A stretch of 64,000 nucleotides of DNA, taken from NCBI GenBank assembly GCA_963971575.1, contig OZ020620.1:43500924-43564923 (forward strand). Reading direction: 5' to 3'. The first letter of the stretch is position 1, and the number at the start of each line of letters is the position of its first letter. The notes under the pieces were generated by a model. It saw only the letters and a list, made by a program, of their open reading frames with translations, was not told the DNA's origin and ran no database searches. This document shows positions 11,362 through 21,639 of this stretch, piece after piece. Made by a program: the position numbers and the translations under genes. This stretch comes from Liopterus haemorrhoidalis (lineage: Eukaryota > Arthropoda > Insecta > Coleoptera > Dytiscidae).

Positions 11362-12596
11362 ACCACCATGGACAATAAAACTCCCAATAATAGACCTAAC
11401 ACTCACAAATTACGACAAATCAAACACACCCAACAGTAAATACAGACAAGAGTTCAAAAATCTATGCGAAACGTTCCATCCGAATACAGAATATATATAT
11501 ACCGACGCCACCAAAAGAAATAATGAAGTCAAGATAGCCTACATCCACAACAATACAGTAAAAAGCTACCAACTTCCAGACACAGTTTCCATTAACACCG
11601 CTGAAGCTGAAAGCATATATGAGGCTGTTAAATATGCACTAACATCTGCAGGAAATACCCATTTTGCCATTTGCACTGATTCCCTAGCAGCAACTGAGAT
11701 ACAAAATCTAAAAAGTAGATTGGAAAGTGTGCGAATAATCCAAGAAATGGTCCACCATACTAAATCCACACGAGACGTGAACCTAACAATTGTTTGGATT
11801 CCCAGTCACACTGGAATTCCAGGCAATGAACTTGCAGACAGCACGGCAAAAAACAGCAAAACGCTCCACTCAGGAACATCATAACACCCACAAAAGACTT
11901 CCAAAAAATAATTAGAGAACAGGCAAAAATATATCAAAACTGTTTATGGACAAATGTCATCAACAATAAGCTGCGTCAAGTTAAAGAAGACACAAATATA
12001 TGGAACTTGGACAGAAACAGGAAACAACAAACAATGCTCACTAGACTGAGAATTGGGCACACTAAAATCACACACGAACACCTACGGAGTGATTATTTAA
12101 TGGCGAGACGACGTCACTGGAAGTTTTAGTAATTTGCCGTTTCATACACATCGTAGCAGGCGATTATCTTTTTTTCTTCATAATCAAATTTTCTTCAAAG
12201 TTATTATAGTCATAGTATTCTGCTAGGAGGAACGTAAAAGTCCGTGACGTCGTCTCGCCATTAAATAATCACTCTGTACTTGCACGAAGTGAACCCAAAA
12301 TCTGTACACAGTGTAATACACCTCTGACAGTGGAACACATAGTGATAGACTGTCCTAAATATTGCACCAGTCGAATCAAATATACCAAGATACCAAACAC
12401 CTTTAAAGAGGCACTCCAGAATAATAACATTTCAACCACCAACCTGATCAACTTCCTAAATGAAGAAAAACTTACAAATGAAATATAAAAGATATATGTA
12501 TATATGTAATATTATAATAAATGTAATAACTAATAACTGACGCTAAAAATCATGTTATTGAAGCGTCACTAAATAAAGATTATTAATAAAATAAAA
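11362..12596 (+). mobile_element. 5'-truncated LINE with RNase H domain
   Basis: The coding remnant starts in frame at about 11367 (PPWTIK, a motif between the RT and RNase H domains). It runs into an RNase H domain: YTDATKRN (first Asp), an AEAESIYEAV block (catalytic Glu), ICTDSLAA (second catalytic Asp) and IPSHTGIPGNELAD (last acidic residue). A stop lies at about 11882, with the frame continuing nearby. The C-terminal zinc-knuckle follows a nested MITE (CTQCNTPLTVEHIVIDCPKY). The 3' end is an A-rich AATAAA tail. AAAGTTTAAGT flanks the copy on both sides (11351-11361, 12597-12607). It is therefore a complete target-primed insertion, 5'-truncated on arrival, from a Jockey/I-type family. 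Confidence 0.88.
12085..12276. mobile_element. Tc1/mariner-type MITE inside the LINE
   Basis: This 192-bp element has inverted termini (GGAGTGATTATTTAATGGCG on the left, about 33 bp with few mismatches) and TA on both sides (12083-12084, 12277-12278). Removing it with one TA rejoins the LINE reading frame exactly as EHL-LARSEPKICTQC. The interior is non-coding. Confidence 0.9.
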
Positions 12597-12607
12597 AAAG
12601 TTTAAGT

Positions 12608-13470
12608 GTTATTTAATACGATGTGATAATACGAGTGTGTAAACAATTTTTCAAAAGCCACGATTGGCATAAGCCCGTGTAGAAAGTGCAGAATTTACAC
12701 TAATTTTATTGGTAAATCGGACATATCTGAACGCTGTTGTGTGTAAATAAATTAAAATCTTTAAAATTATTTAAAAAATGGATTAGCCCTTAATTATAAA
12801 GCAACTCATCAAATATTGAATATTTCTGTAGTTTAAAATTTTTATAACGATTTCCAATTACAACGTATGCAGATGTTGCGGAGTTCTAAATATTTAAAAA
12901 CGATTCGATTTGTCGCGTACCACATCGGGAAATGGTACTGTGTCATATACGGTACGATATACGATAGATGTACAATATCGACTGCTGTAAATATTTACAG
13001 ACAAGCATACGAAACGTGACCAATATATGATTCATAGAACCAAATGTGCTGTCACTCAGGGTCTCAATGTTACACTGGTTATTTGAAAAATGTGTCAACG
13101 TATATATTGTGAGAACATGTTCTCAACTCCCAACTCCCCGCTACACTTCTACCGTCAAATATAAAACAACGAACAGTTTCAAATTTATTGAAGAGTAAAT
13201 ATTCTACAACGGAATAGCTGTTTCTTGCTTTTTGGATTGTGTCGATTTTATAACTTGATTTATTTAACATGAAAGAGAAGACGAAAAGTAAATTCTCATA
13301 TACTGATAAAAAAAATCATATAATAAAGTAGGAGAAAAAAAAAAAACAGTAAAGAATGCTCAATTTGGTTTCACCAAGCATCATACAAAACTAACAAACT
13401 GAAATAAAATTACTAACCATCTATGCATCAAAATTAGCAGCGATTTTTTTTTCTATCTAATAGGATATCT
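12608..13470. other. No feature recognised
   Basis: This is probably the original sequence into which the LINE inserted, continuing from before 11351. I see no supported ORF or terminal repeat. Confidence 0.35.
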
Positions 13471-14735
13471 ATATATATAAAAGGCAATGTCCTGACTGAC
13501 TGACTGATTGACTCATCACCGCCCAGCCCGAACCCCTGGGCCTAGAAACTTGAAATTCGGAGAGTATATTCCCCTCATGATGGAAGCACCTACTAAGAAG
13601 GGATTTTTCGAAATTCCACTCCTAAGGGATGAAAAGGGGTGAAATGTGATTTCACGAATTCCGCAATATCTCTTAGGGCCGATGGGATATTGACTTAGTT
13701 TTTGCTTACAAGTATTACCCATACAAATACCGAAAAAATTATTTCGGTATTTTGCCCTAATCAACCCCTAAAGGGATGAACCTACAATCGGGGTGGATTA
13801 TACATCCCATTGTATTTCCTGTGTTCGTTTAGTGGCAACATTACTTTCTGGCACATAGGTGTCTTTTTAAAATATCTCAAAACGGTTTTGACAGTTTTTT
13901 AAAATTTCACCTCTAAAGGGTGAAAACGGGTGAATTGTGATTTCAAGGATTCCTTAATATCTCTTACAAAGATTACCCATACAAATACCGAAAAACTTAT
14001 TTCAGGATTTTGTCCTAATCAACCCCTAAAGGGGTGGATCTACAATCGGGGTGAACTATACATCCCGTCGTATTCCCTGTGTTCGTTTAGTTGCAACATT
14101 ACTTTTTGGCACGTAGGTGTCTTTTTAAAATATCTCTTTCACCCTTAAAGAGGTATATGGATATTTTTTATTCGATAGAACGTTCCTTTGACATAGATAT
14201 ATGAAATTCGCAAAGTTGATTTCTTCCGTGACGTAAGCACCCACTAAGAAGAGATTCTTCGAAAATCGACCTCAAAGGGGCTAAAAAAAGGGTCAAATAT
14301 AATTTCACCCATACAATAATTTTGAAATAAATCCATGATTTCGTCTCAATCCACTCCAAACGGGATGAATTATAGTACCCGTAGTTTTTCCTGTTCGTTG
14401 AGTTATAACATTTTTGGCATATACGTGCCTTTTTCAAAACCTTTTCAAAAACAAGTATTTTATCAGTTTTTTTAAGTTTCATCCCTAAAGGGGTAAAATT
14501 GTATCTTTTATTCGATAAAAAATCTAATGGATATTAAGATTATATGAAAATCGGAGCTTACATTCCCTCCATAACGTAAGAAGCCAATAAGAAGAGATTT
14601 TACTGAATTTTTAAGGGGTGAAATGGGGTGAAATTTGATTTAGGGATGCCTCAATATATCTTAGGCTCAATGAGATATCGACTCAGTATCTATTTTTCAT
14701 ATTTGTTTGTTGAAAACTCAAGGTTTTATTCCTGT
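13470..14735. repeat. Degenerate internally repeated block, Helitron-like candidate
   Basis: The block opens with TCTATATATATAAAAG and a CTGACTGACTGACTGA tract. Degenerate units of about 270 bp follow: 'tacccatacaaataccgaaa', then 'ctaatcaacccctaaaggg', 'ggtgtctttttaaaatatct' and a 'aaaggg-tgaaa' segment recur around 13710, 13975, 14300 and 14500. From memory, openings of this type are common on insect repeats thought to be Helitrons, but I cannot see a convincing CTRR end. It is cut by the Tc1-like element at 14741. It has no coding capacity. Confidence 0.45.
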
Positions 14736-14740
14736 GTATA

Positions 14741-16388
14741 CAGTACCTAGACAAAATATTATAACCACTTACAAAAACAACTGTTTATTAAAAATGCCGA
14801 CATATAATCATATGCTACTTTATTTATTTCTTTAACATATCGTGTATTTATTAAAAGATCAGCTATTTTAAACATCTTCAACTCTGTATTTTTATTCTGA
14901 GACTGATTTGCTTGTTTAAACCTATCTAAACGTGTTTGAACAATATAAAGCATTGTATTGCGATATATCATTTGAAGATAGTAAGTTTAAGAATAACCAT
15001 TCAATAAATAATTTTTGCGTTGAACGGTTGTATTTTGAGTTTATGCTAAGTAAAATTAAAATAAAATTGGGGCAGTTATTGTTTTTTAAGTGGAGGCAAA
15101 GATTTTTTTTTTGAAAGTGTCTTTTATTTCAAATTTGCTCAAATGGGTAAAAAACCAGATACCGGATTGGAGAAAAAAGCCGCTATTTGTGCCTTATTGA
15201 AGACAGGGAAGCATTCAATGTGCGAAATTGCGCGAAATGAGAAAGTTAGTCACTATTCTGTGGTGCAATTGGCAAAAAAACTTAAATATAATTCTGCCGT
15301 TACACCTACACGACGTGCTAATTCTGGAAGAAAAAGAAAAACTAGTCCAAGAACCGACAGAAAAATAGTCCAAATAGTTTGTGCTCGTAGAAGAGCTCCT
15401 TTAAGAGAAGTGAAATTTTTTTTGTCGACTTATGGAGCGGATGTATCAGAGAAGACAATTGAACGTCGTCTCAGCGAAGCAAACATAAAATGCAAAAGAC
15501 TTACTAAAAAGCCAAATCTGACAAAACGAATGATGAACAATCGACTTAAATTTGCCAGAGTATTCCTATTTCACTGTTGATGATTGGAAAAAAGTATTCT
15601 TTTATTAGCGTGTTTTTGATCAGCTAATTGCTCTAATTAATAAACTGAAAACTTTTTCTAGGTATTTTTTTCGGATGAATCCACCCTACACTGCTTATCC
15701 GACGCAACAATTTATGTAAGAAGGCGCCCTGAAGAAAGATATCACACCGAATGCATACAAAAAACTGTAAAACACCCTCCTTCGGTAATGGTGTGGGGTG
15801 TTATTAGCGGTTTTGGACCAGGGCCTCTCTATTTCGTCGACGGGACATTACAACAACAGCAGTATATCCATATTCTAGAGCATTTTTTCTTGCCGTATTT
15901 CGATGATTATAGAAGAACGCCAACTACAATATTCATGCAGGATGTGGCGCCATGTCATACTGCTAAATCTGTTAAAAAATTCCTGCAAGAACAACAAGTA
16001 CCGATTTTGTCCTGGCCAGGTAATTCACCGGATATCAATCCTATCGAAAATGTTTGGAACCTCCTGAAAGGACTTGTTTATGATTTAAATAATGCTAATA
16101 AACAAGTGTTTATAGATAATATTAAAAAAGTATGGCATGGCTCTCCAGAAATTGAAAATTGTATTAGGGCATGTATTGAGAGTATGCCTCGAAGAATTGC
16201 GGCAGTAATAAAAGCAAACGGGGGCAACACAAAATATTAAAAAACATTTTATAAATGGACTAAAATAATTTGAAATAATAAAATACAAAATAAAAATATA
16301 ATTGGTGTATTATTATTTTGTTGATTTTGTGTAAAACAATGAATTTTTAAAAAATTATAAGTGGTTATAATATTTTGTCTAGGTACTG
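14741..16388 (+). mobile_element. Complete Tc1-like transposon (DD34E), 1648 bp
   Basis: Perfect 30-bp inverted termini begin CAGTACCTAGACAAAATATT at 14741 and mirror at 16359-16388. TA lies on both sides (14739-14740, 16389-16390). The element holds one transposase gene in the plus direction. Ends, target and transposase place it in the Tc1 family. Its left end interrupts the degenerate block at 13470-14735. Confidence 0.93.
15143..16240 (+). pseudogene. Tc1-like transposase, one frameshift, apparent intron
   Basis: This gene encodes a cut-and-paste transposase. The N-terminal half (15143 to about 15560) has a helix-turn-helix pair (residues 1-110) with a basic GRKRKT hook. The catalytic half follows: FFSDES (first Asp), VMVWGVISGFGPG, QDVAPCHTA (second Asp), and NSPDINPIENVW with the third acidic Glu exactly 34 residues later (DD34E). 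A 1-nt-type frameshift near 15560-15575 breaks the frame. Between TGGAAAAAA and GTATTTTTTTCGG lies a 68-bp segment (15594-15661) with GT start, pyrimidine-rich TTTTTCTAG end and a stop. Removing it joins WKK to VFFSDES in frame, so it looks like a real short intron. The copy is recent but inactive as it stands. Confidence 0.88.
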
Positions 16389-16513
16389 TATATCCTTTGC
16401 TTAGTCTAACGATTTTTTTTCTTCAACTTGAACATTTTCCACCATGGATCTATCAAATCACCGTCCATCTACACGTGATAGAAATATCAATAAGGGTTTA
16501 AATCCCTAGTTAC

Positions 16514-16714
16514 CTGCTGTGATAGCCTGTCGAGCTTGAGCGTGAGGTTTAGGGAGCGAGTCTCGCTGTAGTAGACGGTGTATCCCCAGGCACTGCCGCA
16601 CCACTTGCCCCCGGTGCCCGGACGACCCTGCTCCTTGATGGACATGTGCCCGTCAGGACAACCCGCAGTAGTGAAAGACACAAATTTACCAACCGTAAAC
16701 GTGTCGAATGTTAA
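16514..16714 (-). CDS. Single exon of a host CUB-domain-like gene
   Basis: On the minus strand a 201-bp exon (67 codons, phase 0 at both ends) lies between a strong acceptor, a TTTGTTTTGTTTGTTGCAG tract at 16715-16733, and a donor CAG|GTAACT at 16513. The peptide has FVSFTTAGCPDGHM, then GGKWCGSAWGYTVYYSETRS and LNLTLKLDRL. The paired cysteines, the WCG box and the hydrophobic alternating strand fit the second half of a CUB domain, an extracellular protein- or carbohydrate-binding beta-sandwich. Codon use is much more GC-rich than its surroundings and there are no lesions, unlike everything else in the window. I infer one exon of a secreted or membrane protein whose other exons lie outside, or are too short to see. 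A mariner sits about 55 bp beyond its acceptor. Confidence 0.75.
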
Positions 16715-16770
16715 CTGCAACAAACAAAACAAAAATAACAAATTAGAACATATCAATAAAATGCAACATA

Positions 16771-17993
16771 TCAGGTCTACAAACAGAGTGTATAGTTCAA
16801 AGTTTCAACACATATGGCGTTATCATTAAGTGTCAAATGCGTATAGGTTATAATTTGAAAAGTGATCATATAGTTTTGTTTTATTGCGTTAAAAATGTCA
16901 AATTTTGTGCCAAATAAAGAGCATTCGCGGACAGTACCACTGTTTTGTTTTCATTTGAAAAAAACTGCTGCTGAATCGTACCGACTGCTTCGAGAAGCTT
17001 ATGGTGAATATACTCCATCGCAAGATACGTGTGAACGATGGCTTCGGCGTTTCAAAAGTGGTGACTTTGATCTTACAGAAAACCTCCATAAAAATATGAA
17101 GATACAAAATTGAAAAAATTGCTACAGGAAGACGATAGTTAATCACAAAAACAACTAGCAGAGCAGTTAGGCGTTAGTCAACAAGCTTATTCCAATCGCC
17201 TACGATAGATGGGTAAGGTCCAGAAAGTCGGCAGATGGGTTCCACATGCATTGAATGAGAGGCAGATGGAAAAACGCAAAAACACTTGTGTAATTTTGCT
17301 TGCACGATACAAAAGAAAGTCTTTTTTGCATCGTATCATTACTGGCGATGAAAATTTGATTTATTTTGAAAATCCCAAACGCAAAAAATCATGGGTGAAC
17401 CCAGGTTCACCATCCACATCAACTGCAAGACCGAATCGCTTTGGCAAAAAGACAATGCTCTGTACTTGGTGGGACCAAAAGGGTGTGGTCTATTATGAAT
17501 TGTTAAAACCTGGTGAAACAGTTAATACCCAACGCTACCAACAACTGATCGAATTGAACCATTCGCTGCTCATAAAACGACCAGAATACGAAAGAAGACA
17601 GCACAAGGTAATCTTTCTTCACGATAACGCTGCATCACATAAGGGAAAAGCAGTTTGCAACACATTTGAGGCACTCAAGTGGGAAGTGCTACCCCATGCC
17701 GCTTACTCACCAGACTTGGCCCCTTCAGATTACCACTTGTTCGCATCGATGGGTCACGCACTTGCCGAGCAGCACTTTTGTTCATATGAAAATGTGAAAG
17801 AATGGCTAGATGAATGGTTTGCGGGGAAAGGGGAAGAGTTCTACTGGCGAGGTATTCACAAATTGCCTGAAAGATGGGAAAAATGTATAACTTCTAATGG
17901 AGCATACTTTGAATAAATAAACTTTTACTGTTCTTTTGAGTTTAATGTGTTTTATTTTTTTTTTAAATCCGCATTTCATACTTGTAGACCTGG
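16771..17993 (+). mobile_element. Mos1-like mariner, copy 1 (defective)
   Basis: The right end is intact (CCGCATTTCATACTTGTAGA to 17993, then TA). The left end keeps TCAGGTCTACAA but lacks about 35-40 bp just inside it compared with the copy at 48460. TA precedes it (16769-16770). The element lies in the intron just upstream of the CUB exon, in the opposite orientation to that gene. Confidence 0.9.
16895..17916 (+). pseudogene. Mariner transposase (mauritiana/Mos1-like), broken
   Basis: It starts at ATG 16895 (MSNFVPNKEHSRT) like Mos1. The paired HTH region is followed by a 13-nt deletion after GDFDLT that shifts the frame, a stop in the KKLLQEDDS* region, and a further stop (R*MGK) just before 17209. 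From 17209 the catalytic part is open: TGDENL (first Asp; a K-W pair is changed), HDNAASHK (second Asp) and SPDLAPSDYHLF (third Asp, DD34D), ending ITSNGAYFE. From memory it is recognisably close to Drosophila Mos1 along its length. It is inactive. Confidence 0.92.
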
Positions 17994-18087
17994 TATACAC
18001 TAATTAATTACGCGTAAACAATAAATACCACTGGTCACTCGGCCTCGAAGAAACATCGCCATCTTGTTCTATTTTGTGCCTTCACTT

Positions 18088-18130
18088 GATTGCATTTAAT
18101 CATGACTTTACGTCATGATTAAATGCAATC
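18088..18130. repeat. Perfect 19-bp hairpin
   Basis: GATTGCATTTAATCATGAC (18088-18106) is followed after a 5-nt loop by its exact reverse complement (18112-18130). There is no U-run after it on either strand. It may be a foldback end or a small palindromic insertion. Confidence 0.8.
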
Positions 18131-18639
18131 ATCTGTCCGATATTATTTTAGATTTATTTGCTCTCTGTTCCGCTAAAATTATTTTAAAATATTTGTCTTC
18201 ATTTGATGTAACAAAATTACAATCCATTACTAAATTAATTAAAAATAATTGTTTATTGTTCTTTAACAAAATACATAATAATATGTATCTTCATTAAACA
18301 TACAGTAATGTATTTAAATTATTGCTAATGTTTAAAACTGTCATTACAATTCCGCATATAAAGTTTTAATGGTGATTTTGCACTGGTTAAATTGTAATCA
18401 TTAGTTTTCAGTTAGATCGTAAAAATGATTTAGATTTACCGCTGTTTTAACAACAGATTCAGCCGAAAGGGAAATATGAAAAGAGAAAGCTAAACTTTTC
18501 AGAAAACAATTTGACTGCGGATTATTACTATTAGATACTAGAGATTTGGCTCTTGGGTAAAATGGTTGTCTAAAGATAAGTTTAAGTTTGATCTTTCGAC
18601 TATTTTTTTTTGATTTTTTGTGATTTTTTGTGTGATGTT
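18131..18639. other. No feature recognised
   Basis: This is AT-rich sequence between the hairpin and the truncated mariner. The short ORFs here have no similarity that I recognise. Confidence 0.35.
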
Positions 18640-19079
18640 TTTTGTGATTGACTATCGTCTTCCTGTAGCAATGTTTCCAATTTTGTATCTTCATATTTTT
18701 TTGGAGGTTTTCCTTGTTCTTTGTCTGTAAGATCAAAGTCACCACTTTTGAAACGCCGAAACCATCGTTCGCACGTATCTTGCGATGGAGCATATTCACT
18801 ATAAGTTTCTTGAAGCAGTCGGTGTGATTCAGCAGCAGTTTTTTTCAAATGAAAACAAAACAGTAGTCCTGTTCGCGAATGCTCTTTATTTGGCACAAAA
18901 TTTGACATTTTTAACACAGTAAAACAAAACTATATGATCACTTTTCAAATTATAACCTATACGCATTTGACACTTAATGATAACTTAACAAAACGCCATA
19001 TGTGTTGAAACTTTGAACTATACACTATGTTTGCGCGGCAAGTTTGAAAAAAATCCGCATTTCATACTTGTAGACCTGG
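18640..19079 (-). mobile_element. Mos1-like mariner, copy 2 (3'-truncated)
   Basis: In minus orientation the 5' TIR (ending CTTGTAGACCTGG at 19079, then TA) and the first about 93 codons of transposase remain: MSNFVPNKEHSRT at 18908 down to EDDSQSQK at about 18640. After that the sequence changes to an A-rich CACAAAAAA-type run and the catalytic domain is absent. In this part it has no frameshift. Its left TIR matches the full-length copy at 48460, not the shortened one of copy 1. Confidence 0.9.
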
Positions 19080-19081
19080 TA

Positions 19082-19870
19082 AGTCCAATTTTTAAGTAGT
19101 TTAATAAAGATTTAAAATCACAATCAAATACATTATTTTTTGTTTCTTTTCTTTCCCATTCTGTACTTTATCTAAGTATTTTGTAAATATGATATCGTAT
19201 CATATCGATGCTAACAAGAATTTGTTTCTTAGAATGTAATCCGGTTGTGCAAAGATGAAATATTATCTAAACTTAGTATACGCTTCATTTCTGAAATTGT
19301 GTTTGGGATTCCAGTGAATGTTAGCTATTTGCTCGAATTATTCCCATACATAGATACAAGTATTTTGATTATGATATACCCAGAATATGTTGATGGTTTA
19401 CACAAACCAATATAAATTTACCAGACCGCTTTTTCTTTAAGCAGTATTCATAGAATTACAATTTTCAAATATTGTTTTGTAGAAAATCTATATATACTAG
19501 ATTGAAAGATTGATATCCTTGGAAAATAAAAGCTGATTTGATTATTTGAGTTTTTTTATTCAAATTTAGTTTATTGTTAAATTTTAAATGAAAAATAAGA
19601 TAAATATATTGGGTTTCATCGGCTATATCTTTCTATCTTGCCAGTTATCAACTTACAAGTTCTTCTGGGATATGGTTTTTCTCATTTCATCCATTCATGT
19701 TTTTCTAATGCATCCTCTCTCTCTGGGTTCGTGTGGGACCCACTGTAGATCTTCCTTAAGCAATTGATGGTTTTCCATTCACTGAACTTGTATTTCAATT
19801 CGGTATATCCTCTATTATCTCACTTATTACTTACTTAATCCCGAAGACTTTATATCTTGCGATGAAAGGC
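19082..19870. other. No feature recognised
   Basis: AT-rich sequence. I saw no repeat ends or open frame of interest. Confidence 0.35.
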
Positions 19871-19875
19871 TGGAG

Positions 19876-20205
19876 TTGAGTGAGTTATTTTCTGGTGTGG
19901 CTCTTCTTTTTTCTTTTCATTGTGTTCTTTCTGTCTTTTGTGAATTTCCTTACTTCATCCCACTTTTCTCCTCTCTTCCTTGTAGCTTTTTTATATCTTG
20001 TTGCCAAGCTTTTCTTGGTCTTCTTGCTAACTTTCTTCACTGTTCTTGCTTCAAAAGGTTTTTTACTATTTTTCAACTCATTCTGTGTATATGTTCTCGC
20101 CAGCTTAGCTGTCCTTCTTCTATTATGGTCTCCAGAAGCTTTGCGTCTAGTTTTTCTTTGAAAACTTATAATATTATTTTGTCTAGTTTTGAGTTAGAAG
20201 TCTAA
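19876..20205 (-). mobile_element. LINE RT C-terminal relic
   Basis: On the minus strand the frames spell KLLETIIEEGQLSWREHIHRM, then IVKKVFEAR, then a lysine/arginine-rich segment with KATRKRGEKWDEVRKFTKDR. This order (a WxxHxxRM box, a basic GRPR-like stretch, then a KWDEVKKLTxDR tail) is typical of the C-terminus of insect non-LTR retrotransposon ORFs. Stops and frameshifts occur. The 109-aa and 93-aa open frames on the plus strand here are shadows of it. Confidence 0.6.
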
Positions 20206-20211
20206 CTTTTT

Positions 20212-20247
20212 AGGGTTTTGTAGGTATGACCAAAAACCCTTATATCG
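20212..20247 (+). repeat. Partial HINE-like 5' end in tandem with the next copy
   Basis: The first about 35 bases of the HINE-like family (AGGGTTTTGTAGGTATGACC and the following AAAACCCTTATA) occur here about 115 bp before the same start in the complete copy at 20326. Only the terminal hairpin part is duplicated. Confidence 0.6.
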
Positions 20248-20325
20248 CCTTATAAAGTGTATTTATTCTTAGATTTCAGGGTTTCACACGTATGTAGTGC
20301 AAATATTTTGTGTTCAATGCATTTT

Positions 20326-20374
20326 TAGGGATTTTGTAGGTATGACCAAAAAACCCTTATACCGTCATTTTGTC

Positions 20375-20440
<66 letters not shown>

Positions 20441-21398
20441 TCGCTAAAAATTGTAGCCAAACGGCTATACCTAGAGAGTTGAAATTTGGCATGCTTATAC
20501 AACTCTTTGACCCGCACATAGGAAAAATACTAAAACATCTAAAAAACATATCCCCCTAAAAATATAAACAAAAACGTGATCATCTAAAAAAAATTTTTTT
20601 TTTTATAGTACTGAGTAGGTTACCAAATGAAAGCCAAAAGCAACATTTTTGCAAAATAAATTATTTTTAAGCGATTTTTGCCAAAATTGTGCAAAAATAA
20701 TTTTGTCCCACACGCTATAGCCCAGATGGTTTAAATTAAATATCTGAAAAAATTCTAAGTAATGTACATTGGTGTGAACCGGAATAGTACAACAGGAATT
20801 TTTGATCAGATTATGTTTTTGGAAAAAAACGCATTTTCTGTGATTTTTGGCTAATAATGTACATAAGTTATAGCTTTGTAACACGCTACACTGGAACGTG
20901 TATGCAGGTGTAATGGTTTTTGACGCTGGTTTTTCACCCAAGTAACTCGATCCGAAAGGGATCGAACCCTGCGAGAAGTGACAATATTATTTTTTGTTTT
21001 TTTTTTTAATTTTTATATTGTTTAAATTATTTTTTCAAAATTCTAGTTATATTTTGGCAAATATTGCATTTAATTTTTAAAAGCGTAAATTTAATAACCA
21101 GTGGAAATTGTTTAAATTATAATTTAATTCTGTTTCAATGTACACGAAATCAGAGGGGCGGAACTTATAACAACCAATGGAAGCCATAGGCGCAATTTTT
21201 AAAATTCTAAATGAACCTTGCTATATAAAAAAAAATACTGCACATATTTAGAAACCTAATGGTATTAGGTGTTCGAATTAAAATTAACAAAAAAAAAAAA
21301 TTTAATATAAAATTTGTTTTGGCATCCCAAATAATCATCATTCACTTACTAAATACCTGCAAAACCCTGAAATGTTTGAAAATTCACACTTCACATCA
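20326..21398 (+). mobile_element. HINE/DINE-1-like repeat, complete copy
   Basis: It has a 5' subterminal inverted repeat AGGGTTTTGTAGGTA with a small hairpin, a pure (GTCT)n tract (20375-20440), a body with 'agccaaacggctatacctag' and 'tcaaattttttttt' style A/T runs, and a tRNA-like B-box segment (GGATCGAACCC at about 20961). The 3' subterminal repeat TACCTGCAAAACCCT then pairs with the 5' one, and a GTGTGAA-type stem-loop (here decayed) lies about 10 nt before the end TTCACATCA. This order matches what is known of DINE-1/mini-me (Helentron-associated) elements: subterminal inverted repeats, a GTCY microsatellite and a 3' stem-loop, with no coding sequence. Confidence 0.65.
20375..20440. repeat. 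(GTCT)n microsatellite
   Basis: About 16 uninterrupted GTCT units. It creates open frames on both strands and is part of the HINE-like repeat architecture, not a separate locus. Confidence 0.95.
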
Positions 21399-21639
21399 AT
21401 TTTTTTTTGAAAACTGCCACGTCAGTACATTATTTAGTTGCCATGTACTTAGCGGGTGTATAGCGATTTAATATGATGCAGTTGTCATTTGATAGTTGAT
21501 AGCCGCTAAATATTTACTGAACAATTTAAAAAAAATTGTACTGAATACTTAAAATCTGCAACTGTCTTTTAAGATTTTGAAGGCTAAATTTTTAATTTAC
21601 AAATGATATTTTATTTCTTCTTCTTCTTTGGGCACTATC

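Noticed and set aside
19876..20205. 109-aa and 93-aa plus-strand hydrophobic ORFs resembling membrane proteins
   Set aside because: They are the antisense of a lysine/arginine-rich LINE tail read on the minus strand.
20297..20549. ORFs full of Cys-Leu-Ser-Val or Asp-Arg-Gln-Thr repeats
   Set aside because: They are translations of the (GTCT)n microsatellite on the two strands. The same applies to 36757-36972 and 278-481.
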